A DNA stretch of 17,471 nt from Chloroflexota bacterium (lineage in GTDB: Bacteria > Chloroflexota > Limnocylindria > QHBO01), in assembly GCA_013697395.1 (NCBI GenBank), contig JACCWY010000155.1, positions 1-17,471 of the forward strand, written 5' to 3'. The position numbers and the translations under genes are program-made. Numbering within the stretch: position 1 is the stretch's first letter; the number at the start of each line of letters is the position of its first letter. Shown here piece by piece: positions 1 to 7,387 of this stretch. The notes under the pieces are model-generated. The model did no database searches. It was given only the letters and a program-made list of their open reading frames with translations, and was not told the origin of the DNA.

Positions 1-78
1 GGGCAGCAGCGCGAGCAAATTTCAAGTCACGCGCCGGCTCGAGCACTCGTGCGACCAAGCACGACCATCGGGAAACGG

Positions 79-107
79 TTGACTCCACGGCGCGCCGGGT
101 ACAGAAT
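79..107 (+). promoter_or_regulatory. Sigma-70-type promoter
   Basis: TTGACT at 79-84 matches five of six bases of the -35 consensus. A 17-base spacer leads to CAGAAT at 102-107, which matches four of six bases of TATAAT. Transcription would begin near 114, about 48 bases before the small ORF at 162. This is the best canonical -35/-10 pair I found in the window, but it rests on consensus matching alone. Confidence 0.4.
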
Positions 108-161
108 CCCGGCACCGATGGCGTGAACCTCGCGCCGACCCGCAGCCACGAGGAGAGTGAC

Positions 162-224
162 ATGAGCAAGACCGCAGGGACGGTTCTTCGCGCGTCGCGC
201 CTCCGGATGGAGCTCGTCGGCTAG
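162..224 (+). CDS. Putative 20-residue leader peptide
   Basis: An ATG at 162 follows a strong Shine-Dalgarno GAGGAG (150-155) at six-base spacing, and the ORF ends at TAG 222-224 after 20 codons. The peptide starts MSKTAG, is basic, and carries three Arg (residues 10, 13, 15) and three Leu. A promoter-like pair lies upstream (79-107). Two mutually exclusive hairpins lie between its stop and the next gene (RNHCP, 361). That order resembles a leader peptide that controls an attenuator or switch, which is inference. I do not recognise the peptide. It could instead be a chance ORF or the remnant of a longer gene. Confidence 0.4.
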   Translation: MSKTAGTVLRASRLRMELVG

Positions 225-258
225 CAGCAGCTGGTTACAAACCGCCGCTCGCCAGATG

Positions 259-297
259 GGCCGCCCGCCGGGGCGGCCTTCGTAATTCCTGAAGGCC
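259..297 (+). promoter_or_regulatory. Two mutually exclusive hairpins, attenuator-like
   Basis: Hairpin A pairs GGCCGCCC (259-266) with GGGCGGCC (271-278), a perfect 8-bp all-GC stem with a four-base loop, followed by TTCGTAATT. Hairpin B pairs GGCCTTC (275-281) with GAAGGCC (291-297), a perfect 7-bp stem with a nine-base loop. Both need bases 275-278, so they cannot form together. A is terminator-like but lacks a clean T run. The element sits between the small ORF and the RNHCP gene. The alternative is a plain terminator for the transcript starting near 114. Confidence 0.45.
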
Positions 298-360
298 GAA
301 CAGCGCGACGCACAGACCGATGCGTCCCTCTCACCCCGTTCGACCCAGGAGACCTCCCCG

Positions 361-750
361 TTGCGCAAGCACCGTGACCCACGCCGTGAGCGCCATCGCC
401 CACGTTCACAACCGAGCTCGTTCCGTTGCGTCAACTGCCGTCTGGACGTGCCGTCCGACGCCCCGGGCACCCAGCACCGCAATCACTGTCCCGCCTGCCT
501 CTGGTCGCGCCACGTGGACGACCGGCCGGGCGACCGCGCCATGCTCGAAGACTGCGGCTCCGGCATGGAGCCGATCGCGATCACCGTTCGTGGCAAGGGA
601 GAGTGGGTGCTCATCCACCGCTGCACCGGCTGCGGCGTCCTTCACGCCAACCGCTCGGCCGCCGATGACTCGCCGCTTCTGCTCGTCCGCATCGCCGTGA
701 AGCCGCTGGCACTGCCGCCGTTCCCACTCGACCGGTTGGCCCTTGTGTAA
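361..750 (+). CDS. RNHCP domain-containing zinc-ribbon protein
   Basis: This 129-residue protein carries the signature RNHCP at residues 40-44, which defines the small RNHCP family of unknown function. Three Cys pairs are visible: C23/C26 (CVNC), C43/C46 (CPAC) and C88/C91 (CTGC), plus a lone C65. This suggests one or two structural zinc sites. The first 20 residues are basic and look disordered. The start is TTG at 361, chosen because AGGAG (347-351) lies nine bases upstream; the stop is TAA. There is no signal peptide or membrane segment, so it should be cytoplasmic. Its role is not known. The upstream small ORF and alternative hairpins suggest regulated expression. The domain call is confident; function is open. 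Confidence 0.85.
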   Translation: MRKHRDPRRERHRPRSQPSSFRCVNCRLDVPSDAPGTQHRNHCPACLWSRHVDDRPGDRAMLEDCGSGMEPIAITVRGKGEWVLIHRCTGCGVLHANRSAADDSPLLLVRIAVKPLALPPFPLDRLALV

Positions 751-803
751 GGCCGCACGGCTCGCATGATGTCGGAGAATCACACGACAAGGAGCTTTTC
801 AGC

Positions 804-896
804 ATGGCTATCAGACGATGGTTGGGCCCTCCACCCTGCCGCTTGCGTTGCCGCCTGACCTCGCGCCTCGTGCCGGCGACTGAGGAGCGGCTGTGA
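804..896 (+). CDS. Putative 30-residue ORF coupled to the next gene
   Basis: AAGGAG (789-794 region) lies about nine bases before ATG 804. The frame runs 30 codons to TGA 894-896, which overlaps the GTG start (893-895) of the thioredoxin-like gene as GTGA. The peptide begins MAIRRWLGPPP, is strongly basic, and has two Cys (residues 12 and 16) and a PPP stretch (9-11) of the kind that slows ribosomes without EF-P. A good ribosome site plus a stop-start overlap is the arrangement expected of translational coupling. It may be a leader that meters translation of the downstream gene, or a chance ORF; I know no homologue. Confidence 0.4.
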   Translation: MAIRRWLGPPPCRLRCRLTSRLVPATEERL

Positions 897-1204
897 CCCG
901 CTCCGTCGAGCTGCTCTGGTTCAGCGACTGCCCTCACCACGAGGCAGCTCGGCGACTCTTGGGCGATGTGCTGGCCGACGTGGCGCCGGCGACCGCGATC
1001 CGCGACCTCGACGCCACCGATCCGAGCGTCGCGGCCGCTCTGCGGTTTCCTGGCTCTCCTACCATCCGGGTGGACGGGCGGGATGTCGAGCCGGGTTACG
1101 TGGATCCCGGCGTCTACGCGCCGCGCTGCCGGCTCTACCGCACGAGGGAGGGCCTGCGCGGCCTGCCGGAGCGCCGCTGGATCGAGGACGCACTGCGCTC
1201 GTGA
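893..1204 (+). CDS. Small thioredoxin-like protein, CPHH motif
   Basis: This 103-residue protein has a thioredoxin-fold layout: a first beta strand ending in FSDCPHHE (residues 10-17), a helix, a second strand (IRDLD), then GSPT with the expected cis-proline at 56, the strand TIRVDG, and a C-terminal helix (WIEDALRS). The active site is CPHH rather than CxxC, so the resolving Cys of a dithiol oxidoreductase is absent; the only other Cys is C79. Members of this group are annotated as thioredoxin-family or glutaredoxin-like proteins, without an established substrate. The start is GTG 893 with GAGGAG at 882-887. The stop of the preceding 30-codon ORF overlaps it. It converges on the propeller gene at 1252. 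Confidence 0.75.
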   Translation: MTRSVELLWFSDCPHHEAARRLLGDVLADVAPATAIRDLDATDPSVAAALRFPGSPTIRVDGRDVEPGYVDPGVYAPRCRLYRTREGLRGLPERRWIEDALRS

Positions 1205-1251
1205 CGTTGCCTGCCGGTTTGTACAGCTGCCTTGCAATGACCCTCTGATGG

Positions 1252-2145
1252 CTACGGTGCGGGCCAGGAGGCACCGCCGTCCGGAGACCGAAAGAAGCGC
1301 GTGGCATCGTCGACCAGCACGACATCCATTGGATCGTCGGGCGCGATCGCCAACGCCAGGGCCACCCCAGTGAAGGCGGTCACGGCCCAGGTCTGGCCCT
1401 GGTCGCTCGAGTGCCGCAGGCCAGCGCCAGTCGCTGCGTATAGCACGCTTCCGTCCGCGGCCGCCGCGATCCCGCCCGCCAACGGCGCGCCGGGATAGGC
1501 GAGCGGCTCCCAAGTCGCGCCGGCGTCGATGCTGCGCACCAGGCCCTCGGGACCGGCCGCCACCAGGGCGGTGCGGTCGCTGGTGCGATATGCGGCCAGG
1601 AAGCCCCAGTTGCCCGGCTGGCGTAGCTCCCAGTGGCGGCCCGCATCGGTGGTCTCGAAGAGTCCGAAGCCGACGGCGAAGGTCCAGGCGTGATCGGCGT
1701 CGGCCGGGTCGACCGCGAAGGCGTGAAGGTCGAGGCCCGGCAGGTCGTGCGGGACGGGCTGCCAGCTCGCTCCGCCGTCGATGCTCTCCAGGTACACGTC
1801 ATGGCCGGCGACCTGGATCCGGCCGCCAGTGGCGGTCTTGACGTTCATTGCATCGGTTCCCGAGAGCGGGGCCGGCTGCCAGGATCGCCCGCCATCGCCC
1901 GATTCGAGCAGGCCGCCGTGATGCCCGAAGTACAGGTGCTCTCGATCATCGGGCGCGAATGCCATGGCGTGGACGTCGGCCGTATCGAGGGTCGCCCACG
2001 CAATGGGACCGCCCCCGCTCTCGCGACCGAGGCCGAATGCGGCGGCAGCGATCAGGCCGAGGATCGCAACGCCGGCGCCGGCAAGCGGCAGTAGTCGGCG
2101 ATTGATCCGGCGCCCGGCTGCCGGGGTTCGGCGGCGCGCATTCAC
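1252..2145 (-). CDS. Membrane-anchored BNR/Asp-box beta-propeller protein
   Basis: This 297-residue protein has a basic N-terminus, one hydrophobic helix (about residues 18-39) acting as uncleaved signal anchor, and an extracytoplasmic domain. Six Asp-box motifs of the SxDxGxxW type end near W89, W128, W172, W212, W253 and W294 at roughly 40-residue spacing, the hallmark of sialidase/photosystem-assembly/F510_1955-type propellers. No sialidase catalytic residues can be assigned, so a glycosidase role should not be assumed; it may be a binding scaffold. The last box lies three residues from the C-terminus. The start is GTG 2145, with AGGTGA about nine bases upstream. It is divergent from the OsmC gene (179-base gap). 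Confidence 0.8.
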   Translation of the reverse strand: MNARRRTPAAGRRINRRLLPLAGAGVAILGLIAAAAFGLGRESGGGPIAWATLDTADVHAMAFAPDDREHLYFGHHGGLLESGDGGRSWQPAPLSGTDAMNVKTATGGRIQVAGHDVYLESIDGGASWQPVPHDLPGLDLHAFAVDPADADHAWTFAVGFGLFETTDAGRHWELRQPGNWGFLAAYRTSDRTALVAAGPEGLVRSIDAGATWEPLAYPGAPLAGGIAAAADGSVLYAATGAGLRHSSDQGQTWAVTAFTGVALALAIAPDDPMDVVLVDDATRFFRSPDGGASWPAP

Positions 2146-2324
2146 GAGGCGGCGTCACCTACCTCGAAGGACTGCCGGTGAAGGCCGGGCGAAGAGTAGG
2201 CTTGGTGCACCGCGAGCCGGGCAGTAGATCCCGCCGCGAAGGACCCGCGCTCACACGCCCCGTCACACGCTGACCAGCCATCCTGGGGCCGTCGAACGAC
2301 ACTAGCAGGCGAAGGAGGACGAGC

Positions 2325-2861
2325 ATGGCAGTCGCATCCGACTCCGCGCGAATCGCGGCATCCGTGCGCACCGCGCGCGAGTACCTGAACCACCATCCCG
2401 ACGAGGCCCGAAGCACCGATCCGTCCGCGCGTGCAACTGTCGAGTCCGGCCTGCGGACTGTCGTCGAGGGGCCGAACTCGTGGCGGATCGAGACGGACAT
2501 GGCCACAGGCGTGGGCGGGGGCGGATCGGCAACCTCACCGGGCTGGCTGCTCCGAGCAGCCCTTGCCAGCTGCGACGCGGTGCTCATCGCCATGCAATGC
2601 GCGGAGGAAGGCGTCACATTCACTCGGCTGGAGGCCGAGGTCATCAGCGAGTCAGACGACCGTGGGCTGCTTGGGCTGGATGCTGTGCCGGCCGGCCCGT
2701 TGCGCATGGAGACCACGATTCGCATCGAGGCAAGCGACACGCCGCCCGTCCAGTTCGATGCGATCGTCGAGCGGGCGCTCCGCCGCTCGCCGGTCGCCGA
2801 CGCCATTCGCCGGGCCGTTCCGGTCACGGTCAACATAGCCTTGCTGCCGGCTGCCCGGTAG
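2325..2861 (+). CDS. OsmC family protein, second active-site Cys replaced by Ser
   Basis: This 178-residue protein fits the OsmC/Ohr fold. A variable N-terminal 70 residues precede the GGSATSPGWLLRAALASCDA stretch (about 66-85), which contains the conserved helix and first cysteine C83. The second-Cys motif, normally CPV, reads SPV at residues 155-157. OsmC and Ohr enzymes reduce organic hydroperoxides through a reactive/resolving Cys pair. With only C83 (and a nearby C92) the classic cycle looks incomplete, so it may act differently or be a binding protein. A strong GGAGG (about 2314-2318) precedes ATG 2325; the stop is TAG. A weak promoter pair (TTGGTG 2202-2207, TAGATC 2225-2230) lies in the divergent intergenic region. 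Confidence 0.85.
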   Translation: MAVASDSARIAASVRTAREYLNHHPDEARSTDPSARATVESGLRTVVEGPNSWRIETDMATGVGGGGSATSPGWLLRAALASCDAVLIAMQCAEEGVTFTRLEAEVISESDDRGLLGLDAVPAGPLRMETTIRIEASDTPPVQFDAIVERALRRSPVADAIRRAVPVTVNIALLPAAR

Positions 2862-2915
2862 CGGGCGCGTCTCCGTTCGACGCTGGGCGCGGCGGATCAA
2901 TCGACGTCAGGTTCA

Positions 2916-5900
2916 TCAGGGTGTAGGCCGCCCGCCGCGCAGCGCCGCCTGAACTCGCCCCACGTGCGGCCGGGCGCCGAGGGCTTCGTAGATCGCGAGC
3001 GCCTTCGCGCGCAGGTCGGTCACTTCCGGGGGATCCACCAGCTCGGCCAGGGCCTCCAACGTCCGGGCAACCTCGAACGGGTACCTCAACCGCTCGAATT
3101 CGGCCACCGCGGCCCTGAGGGACTCGGTAGCGGACGCGGGATCGCCGGCGGCCAGCAGCGCCGAACCTTCCGCCCGCTGGATGATCGGCTTCAGCAGCGG
3201 CGTTGCGTCCACGAGCGGCCTGGCGCGCTCGATGAGCTCGCGCAACTCGTCCCAGCGACCCAGCGCGACCAGCACCTCGATGCGTGTCGGGGCGATGTGA
3301 CGCAACTCGGCGGGGCCTGCAGTGTCGAGCGCGTCGCCCGTCAAGGCGAGAGCTTCGTCCATTCGATGGGTTGTCAGGGCGTATTGCGCCATGTCGGCCA
3401 CGACGGTCGCCATCGTCCGCCGGCTGCTTCTAACCTTCGCCATCGTGCCGCCCTCGCCCACCAGTGCGGCCGCGGCCCGCGCGTGCTCCACGTCACCGGT
3501 CTCAGCATAGAAGCGCGCCGCGAACGGGGGGCCAGCCTGGACTTCGGGGCAGGACATGTCCTTCTCCTTCACGAACGCCGCGAGATGAGCATCGATCAGG
3601 GCGGGAACTTCCGACCAGCGGCCTGCCCAGAAGAGGGCCCGCATCAGTGGAGCCGTGGTGTGCATGAGCTCATGATCGCTGGTCCCGAGCGCGAGCCGAT
3701 AACCGCGCTCCGCCAGGTCGACGGCCCGATCCGGCTCGCCGGCGACGAAGAGGAGGTCATCACTCAACGAGGCAAACGTGTCGGCCTGCACGTCGCGGGA
3801 TGGCTGCTGATCGACCAGGTCGAGGAGCCGGAGGTTGACGTCAAGGGACTCTGCGAACGAGCCGCGCCTCCAGAGCAGCGAAGAGAGGACGGTCACCGCG
3901 CGCGACAGCAGCATCGGCTCGCCGAGGCGCTCGGCCATCTCGAGGGCCTCCTGCGCCCAGGCGATGCGCACTTCGAGCGGAACCGGATCTCCCTCCCGCT
4001 CGGACGAATACCAGAAGAGGTGCGCCTGGGCGCGCAGGATGAGCAGACTCGTGCGTGTCTCCTCGGTGTCTGCCTCCTCCAGGCCACGGGTGACGATCTC
4101 CTCGACCATGGCCGGGTCCGGCTTCACCCGGAATGCACCCCATCTCGCGCAGGTCCGTCCGATCTTGGTCGCCACGCGCACGCGGCGTTCCCTTCCCGCT
4201 GGACCCGCCGCCAGCGCCAGCGACTCGCGCAGCGCCGCCAGGGCTTCGTCACAGTGGTAGACGCCGTAGTGGTCGTCCCCAAGCTCCTCGAGGGCACTCG
4301 CTCGCTCCTCGTCGGTCACGGCCAGGGCAAGCGCGGCCTCGTGCAGCTCCAACGCCTTGTTGATGCCGTATCGGCGGCGAGCGCCCGCCCCGGCGGTGAT
4401 CAGCGCCCCGAGAGCCTTTGCGCGCACGCCCTCGCGCCCGGCGTCGTCGTCCTCCCATGCAAGGTCGCTGTCTTGGCCGGCCACGGCGGTGTGGTAGTGG
4501 TGAGCCACGAGCTCGGCGAACTCCTCGATCCGATCACCCGCAAGGTTCTCGATCCAGGCCCCGGCATCGGCGTGGGCTCGCGCCCGACGCGCCTTCGGCA
4601 GGCTGGCGTAGGCGACGTCGCGGACGAGCGCGTGCTTGAAGATGTACTCGGGCTCGCCTGCGATAGTCGAGGTCGGACGGGCGAGCACGAGGCCCCGCTG
4701 CTCGAGCGCGAGCAGGGCCGGAGCGACAGCACCGTTCCCGGCCGACCGCTCGACCGGCGCCTGCCAGAAGATGCGACCGATGACCGATGCCTCCTGGAGC
4801 ACCCGCTTCTCCCGGAGGGGCAGCGCGTCGATGCGCGCCGCCAGCAGCGCGTGAACGCTGTCAGGCAGCGCGACAGTGAGGGCCGCACCCGTGGTGTGCC
4901 ACCCGCCCGAGTCGTGGATCAGCGCATTCTCGTCGATCAGGCGGCGCACCATCTCCTCGACGAAGAACGGGTTCCCCTCCGCCTTCGCGAGGATCTCGTC
5001 GCGCAGCTCGTGGGGGAGCTCGGCATCGTCGAGCAGGCCGCCGATCAGCTCCCCCGACTGCTGCTCCGTGAGCGGGCGGAGCGAGACGATCGATGCGTGG
5101 TCGCTTCCTGCTCCGAATCGCGGATGGGCTTCGGCGAACTCCTGCCGAGCGGTGATGAGGATGAGCAGCGGCCCTGACGACCGGGTCAGGAGCCGATCGA
5201 GCATCTCGACAAGCTGGTCGCCGGCCCAGTGCACGTCCTCGATGACGATCACTGTCGCTGCCCTCGCCGCCAGCGCCGTCACGAAGCGCGGCCACGCACG
5301 GCCGAGCTCGGCGGCCACGGCCTCGGGCTCGAGGCCCTCGAGCGGGTTATCAGGCAGGGAGAGCGCCGCGGTCATGGCAAGTGCATGGATGGTTCGCCGC
5401 GCCTCGTCATCGGTGAGGTTCAGGCCTCCGAGGATCTCAATGGCCGAGTCGTGGAGCTTGCGCCGTGCGTCATCCGCAGGATCGTCGAGCGAGATCCCCG
5501 CGAACGAGCGCAGCACCTCGCCCAGGGCCCAATAGGTGATGCCGTGCCCGGCCGGCAGGCACCGACCCCGCAGGATGCGGATCTCGCCACGGCTCTCCGT
5601 TGCATGCCGCACGAACTCCTGCATGAGCCTGCTCTTGCCGATACCGGCGGGACCGTTGAGCAGGACCATCCGCGGTCGCGCGGTCTCGATCGCCTCATCG
5701 AGCAGTTCGGTGATGGTGCGCAGCTCGCGATCCCTGCCGACCAGCTGCGCTCGGATGCCCGGCAGCCCGCGCGAGGGCTCAGCGACGACGCCGAGCAACC
5801 GACGCGCTGGGACGGCGCCAGCCTTTCCCTTGAGCGAGAGCTCCACCGCCGGGTCGAACTCAAACGCGTTTCGCGCGGCCAGGTAGGTGCGCTCGCCGAC

Positions 5901-6506
5901 CAGCACTGTGCCCGGCTCGGCGGCCTGCTCCAGGCGCGCGGCCACATTCACGGCGTCGCCGGCCAGGACGAGCTGCTCGTTGGGGTCGACCGGCGCGATG
6001 ACCTCTCCGGTGTTGACACCGATGCGGATCTGCATCGCCGTCCCGTGGCGCTCCCTGAAGGTGAGGTTCAGTGTTTCGAGCCGCTCCAGCATCTCGAGAG
6101 CGGCCCGGAGCGCGCGCTCGGCGTCGTCCTCGCGTGCGGTGGGCACGCCGAAGGCGGCCATGATGGCGTCACCGATGAACTTCTCGAGGCGGCCGCCCCA
6201 CGACTCGATCACCTCGGACATCGACGAAAAGTACGTGCGCAGCAGGCTCCGCATCCGCTCCGGGTCGAGCTGCTCGCCCATCGAGGTCGAGCCGGTGATG
6301 TCGGCGAAAAGGATGGTGACGACCTTGCGCTCCTCGGCGAACGGTTGCGGGCCACCGAGCGGGCCGCCGCAGCTGGCGCAGAACCGCGCCGATGGGTCGT
6401 TCGCGGCACCGCACCGAGGGCAGCGCGCGGCGACCGGGCTCCCACAGTCTGGGCAGAACCGGGCAGTCTCGGAGAGCGAGGCCCCGCAGGCGCGACAAGC
6501 CGCCAT
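2916..6506 (-). CDS. Zinc-ribbon / class III cyclase / AAA ATPase / TPR signalling protein
   Basis: This 1196-residue multidomain protein has, in order: a double zinc ribbon (Cys 4/7/18/21 and 29/32/43/46); a class III nucleotide cyclase domain (about 58-240) with metal Asp D69 (FADI) and D113 (IGD), and N187/R191 in GDAVNVAARLE; an AAA/NB-ARC-like ATPase with Walker A GPAGIGKS (285-292) and Walker B VIVIEDVHWAGD (419-430); and a long alpha-helical TPR-like half (about 700-1190). K109 occupies the purine-specifying Lys position, but the partner Asp position before the GDAVN motif is hydrophobic, so substrate is uncertain. I chose ATG 6506 over an upstream TTG at 6566 because it starts directly at the ribbon and has TATAAT six bases upstream. 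It is likely cytoplasmic. The ligand sensed is unknown. Confidence 0.9.
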   Translation of the reverse strand: MAACRACGASLSETARFCPDCGSPVAARCPRCGAANDPSARFCASCGGPLGGPQPFAEERKVVTILFADITGSTSMGEQLDPERMRSLLRTYFSSMSEVIESWGGRLEKFIGDAIMAAFGVPTAREDDAERALRAALEMLERLETLNLTFRERHGTAMQIRIGVNTGEVIAPVDPNEQLVLAGDAVNVAARLEQAAEPGTVLVGERTYLAARNAFEFDPAVELSLKGKAGAVPARRLLGVVAEPSRGLPGIRAQLVGRDRELRTITELLDEAIETARPRMVLLNGPAGIGKSRLMQEFVRHATESRGEIRILRGRCLPAGHGITYWALGEVLRSFAGISLDDPADDARRKLHDSAIEILGGLNLTDDEARRTIHALAMTAALSLPDNPLEGLEPEAVAAELGRAWPRFVTALAARAATVIVIEDVHWAGDQLVEMLDRLLTRSSGPLLILITARQEFAEAHPRFGAGSDHASIVSLRPLTEQQSGELIGGLLDDAELPHELRDEILAKAEGNPFFVEEMVRRLIDENALIHDSGGWHTTGAALTVALPDSVHALLAARIDALPLREKRVLQEASVIGRIFWQAPVERSAGNGAVAPALLALEQRGLVLARPTSTIAGEPEYIFKHALVRDVAYASLPKARRARAHADAGAWIENLAGDRIEEFAELVAHHYHTAVAGQDSDLAWEDDDAGREGVRAKALGALITAGAGARRRYGINKALELHEAALALAVTDEERASALEELGDDHYGVYHCDEALAALRESLALAAGPAGRERRVRVATKIGRTCARWGAFRVKPDPAMVEEIVTRGLEEADTEETRTSLLILRAQAHLFWYSSEREGDPVPLEVRIAWAQEALEMAERLGEPMLLSRAVTVLSSLLWRRGSFAESLDVNLRLLDLVDQQPSRDVQADTFASLSDDLLFVAGEPDRAVDLAERGYRLALGTSDHELMHTTAPLMRALFWAGRWSEVPALIDAHLAAFVKEKDMSCPEVQAGPPFAARFYAETGDVEHARAAAALVGEGGTMAKVRSSRRTMATVVADMAQYALTTHRMDEALALTGDALDTAGPAELRHIAPTRIEVLVALGRWDELRELIERARPLVDATPLLKPIIQRAEGSALLAAGDPASATESLRAAVAEFERLRYPFEVARTLEALAELVDPPEVTDLRAKALAIYEALGARPHVGRVQAALRGGRPTP

Positions 6507-6512
6507 CGTCGG

Positions 6513-6518
6513 ATTATA
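6513..6518 (-). promoter_or_regulatory. Perfect -10 box of a leaderless cyclase transcript
   Basis: Read on the minus strand, TATAAT is followed by CCGACG and then the ATG at 6506. A transcription start about seven bases after the -10 would fall on the A of the ATG, so the mRNA would have no leader and no Shine-Dalgarno. No purine-rich ribosome site lies upstream of this ATG. I see no convincing -35 hexamer. Leaderless genes with this spacing are common in Actinobacteria, Deinococcus and related high-GC lineages. Confidence 0.6.
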
Positions 6519-6591
6519 GGAAGCCCCCCTACCAAACCTGACCGCCGCGTCAGGCCCACAGTTCAAGCGTGCTATCGGCGAGCGCGGGGCG

Positions 6592-6597
6592 TATCCT
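6592..6597 (+). promoter_or_regulatory. -10-like box before the cupredoxin gene
   Basis: TATCCT is followed after seven bases by GTG 6605 and directly by ATG 6608. This TANNNT-to-start distance again fits a leaderless transcript. No Shine-Dalgarno is visible before either start. The box is less perfect than that of the divergent cyclase gene, so the call is tentative. Confidence 0.35.
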
Positions 6598-6607
6598 GTC
6601 CATCGTG

Positions 6608-7024
6608 ATGCGCGCGCTCATCCTCGTCACGCTGGGAATGATCGCAAGCTCGTGCGGGTCTGCCGGCTCTTCGGACGACATCCCCGCGGGCTCTCAGAGC
6701 TCAGTGGCACCCACCGGAACCCCTGAGCCTCAGACGCTCGAGTTGAGTGTGACGGACGCTATGTTCAGCACTGACGTTCTAGAGGCAGATGCCGGCCGCC
6801 CGATCATCGTGGCCTTCTCGAACGAAGACAGCATTGTGCACAACTTTCAACTCTGGCGGGATGACTCGCGGGAGGAGAAGTTGTTCTTCGGCGAACTCCT
6901 CGACGGGCCGGGCACGATCGAGTATGAGATCGGAGCGCTCGAGCCTGGTACCTACCGCTTCGAATGCCATCCTCACGTCGCAACCATGTTTGGCCACCTC
7001 ATAGTGGCTGAGCCGGAGCCGTAG
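6608..7024 (+). CDS. Cupredoxin-domain lipoprotein
   Basis: From ATG 6608 the protein has 138 residues: a short hydrophobic signal (2-13), a lipobox-like ASSC with lipid-attachment Cys C16, a Ser/Pro/Thr-rich linker (17-42), and a single cupredoxin domain (about 43-134). The type 1 copper ligands are all visible: H78 (VHNF), C120, H123 and M127 in CHPHVATM. It is therefore likely a membrane-tethered blue-copper electron carrier or copper-binding protein on the outer face of the cytoplasmic membrane. The frame is open upstream to GTG 6569, but ATG 6608 (or the adjacent GTG 6605) gives a proper lipoprotein signal. It is divergent from the cyclase gene. The partner oxidase or reductase is not in this window. 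Confidence 0.85.
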   Translation: MRALILVTLGMIASSCGSAGSSDDIPAGSQSSVAPTGTPEPQTLELSVTDAMFSTDVLEADAGRPIIVAFSNEDSIVHNFQLWRDDSREEKLFFGELLDGPGTIEYEIGALEPGTYRFECHPHVATMFGHLIVAEPEP

Positions 7025-7087
7025 GCCGCGCGGACTCGGTCGTCGGGCCCCCGTACGAGCTATCGGGGTTCCTCCGGCCTGCATGAT

Positions 7088-7201
7088 CAGCTCGCTGAGA
7101 TCGATGAACACCACGGGCTCGTCGCCTCCCACCCAGGCATCGTGACCTGGTTCGAGGACGCCGATATCGCCGGCGCGGACCGGCGTCTTGATCTCATCGG
7201 G
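7088..7201 (-). pseudogene. Remnant of a cupin-domain protein
   Basis: About 38 codons on the minus strand read like the end of a small cupin: a strand (PVRAGDIGVLEPGHDAW), then GGDEPVVFIDLSE, close to the usual GD(V)xxIPPGHDAWVxGDEPVV pattern. The preceding half of the cupin barrel (first metal motif) cannot be found in any frame upstream. In frame, the ORF runs on into the antisense of the cupredoxin gene. I read this as a 5'-truncated, dead gene. It lies in a 363-base stretch (7025-7387) that otherwise shows only a weak inverted repeat (7049-7053 with 7064-7068). Confidence 0.5.
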
Positions 7202-7387
7202 TGTTGGTGAAGCTCTTGTTCCCGGAGCGGAGCCGCGCGCACCGGCTAGATCCGGCATGAGTACCGGCCGGCGCGAGCGCCCGTTCGACCCCGCACCGGG
7301 CCAGGGCGGTGCGTTCTGACATTCGCGCTAGGCGACGCCAGGGGCGCGCGAACTGTCGCGCCTTCCAACTAGCTGTTGGTGCTGCCG

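Noticed and set aside
27..482. 151-codon minus-strand frame at the left end
   Set aside because: The product is Arg/Gly-rich with no motif, overlaps the RNHCP gene, and lacks a ribosome site.
611..1513. 300-codon minus-strand frame
   Set aside because: It lies across RNHCP, the thioredoxin-like gene and the propeller gene, and reads as composition-driven noise.
2964..5177. 737-codon open frame on the plus strand
   Set aside because: It is the antisense of the cyclase-AAA-TPR gene. Its product is Arg/Gly/His-rich with no domain, while the minus frame has clear motifs throughout.
5229..6608. 459-codon open frame on the plus strand
   Set aside because: It is antisense to the zinc-ribbon and cyclase domains, with no recognisable domain or ribosome site.
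7049..7068. Possible terminator after the cupredoxin gene
   Set aside because: The stem is only five base pairs (CCCCG with CGGGG) around a ten-base loop and has no T run.
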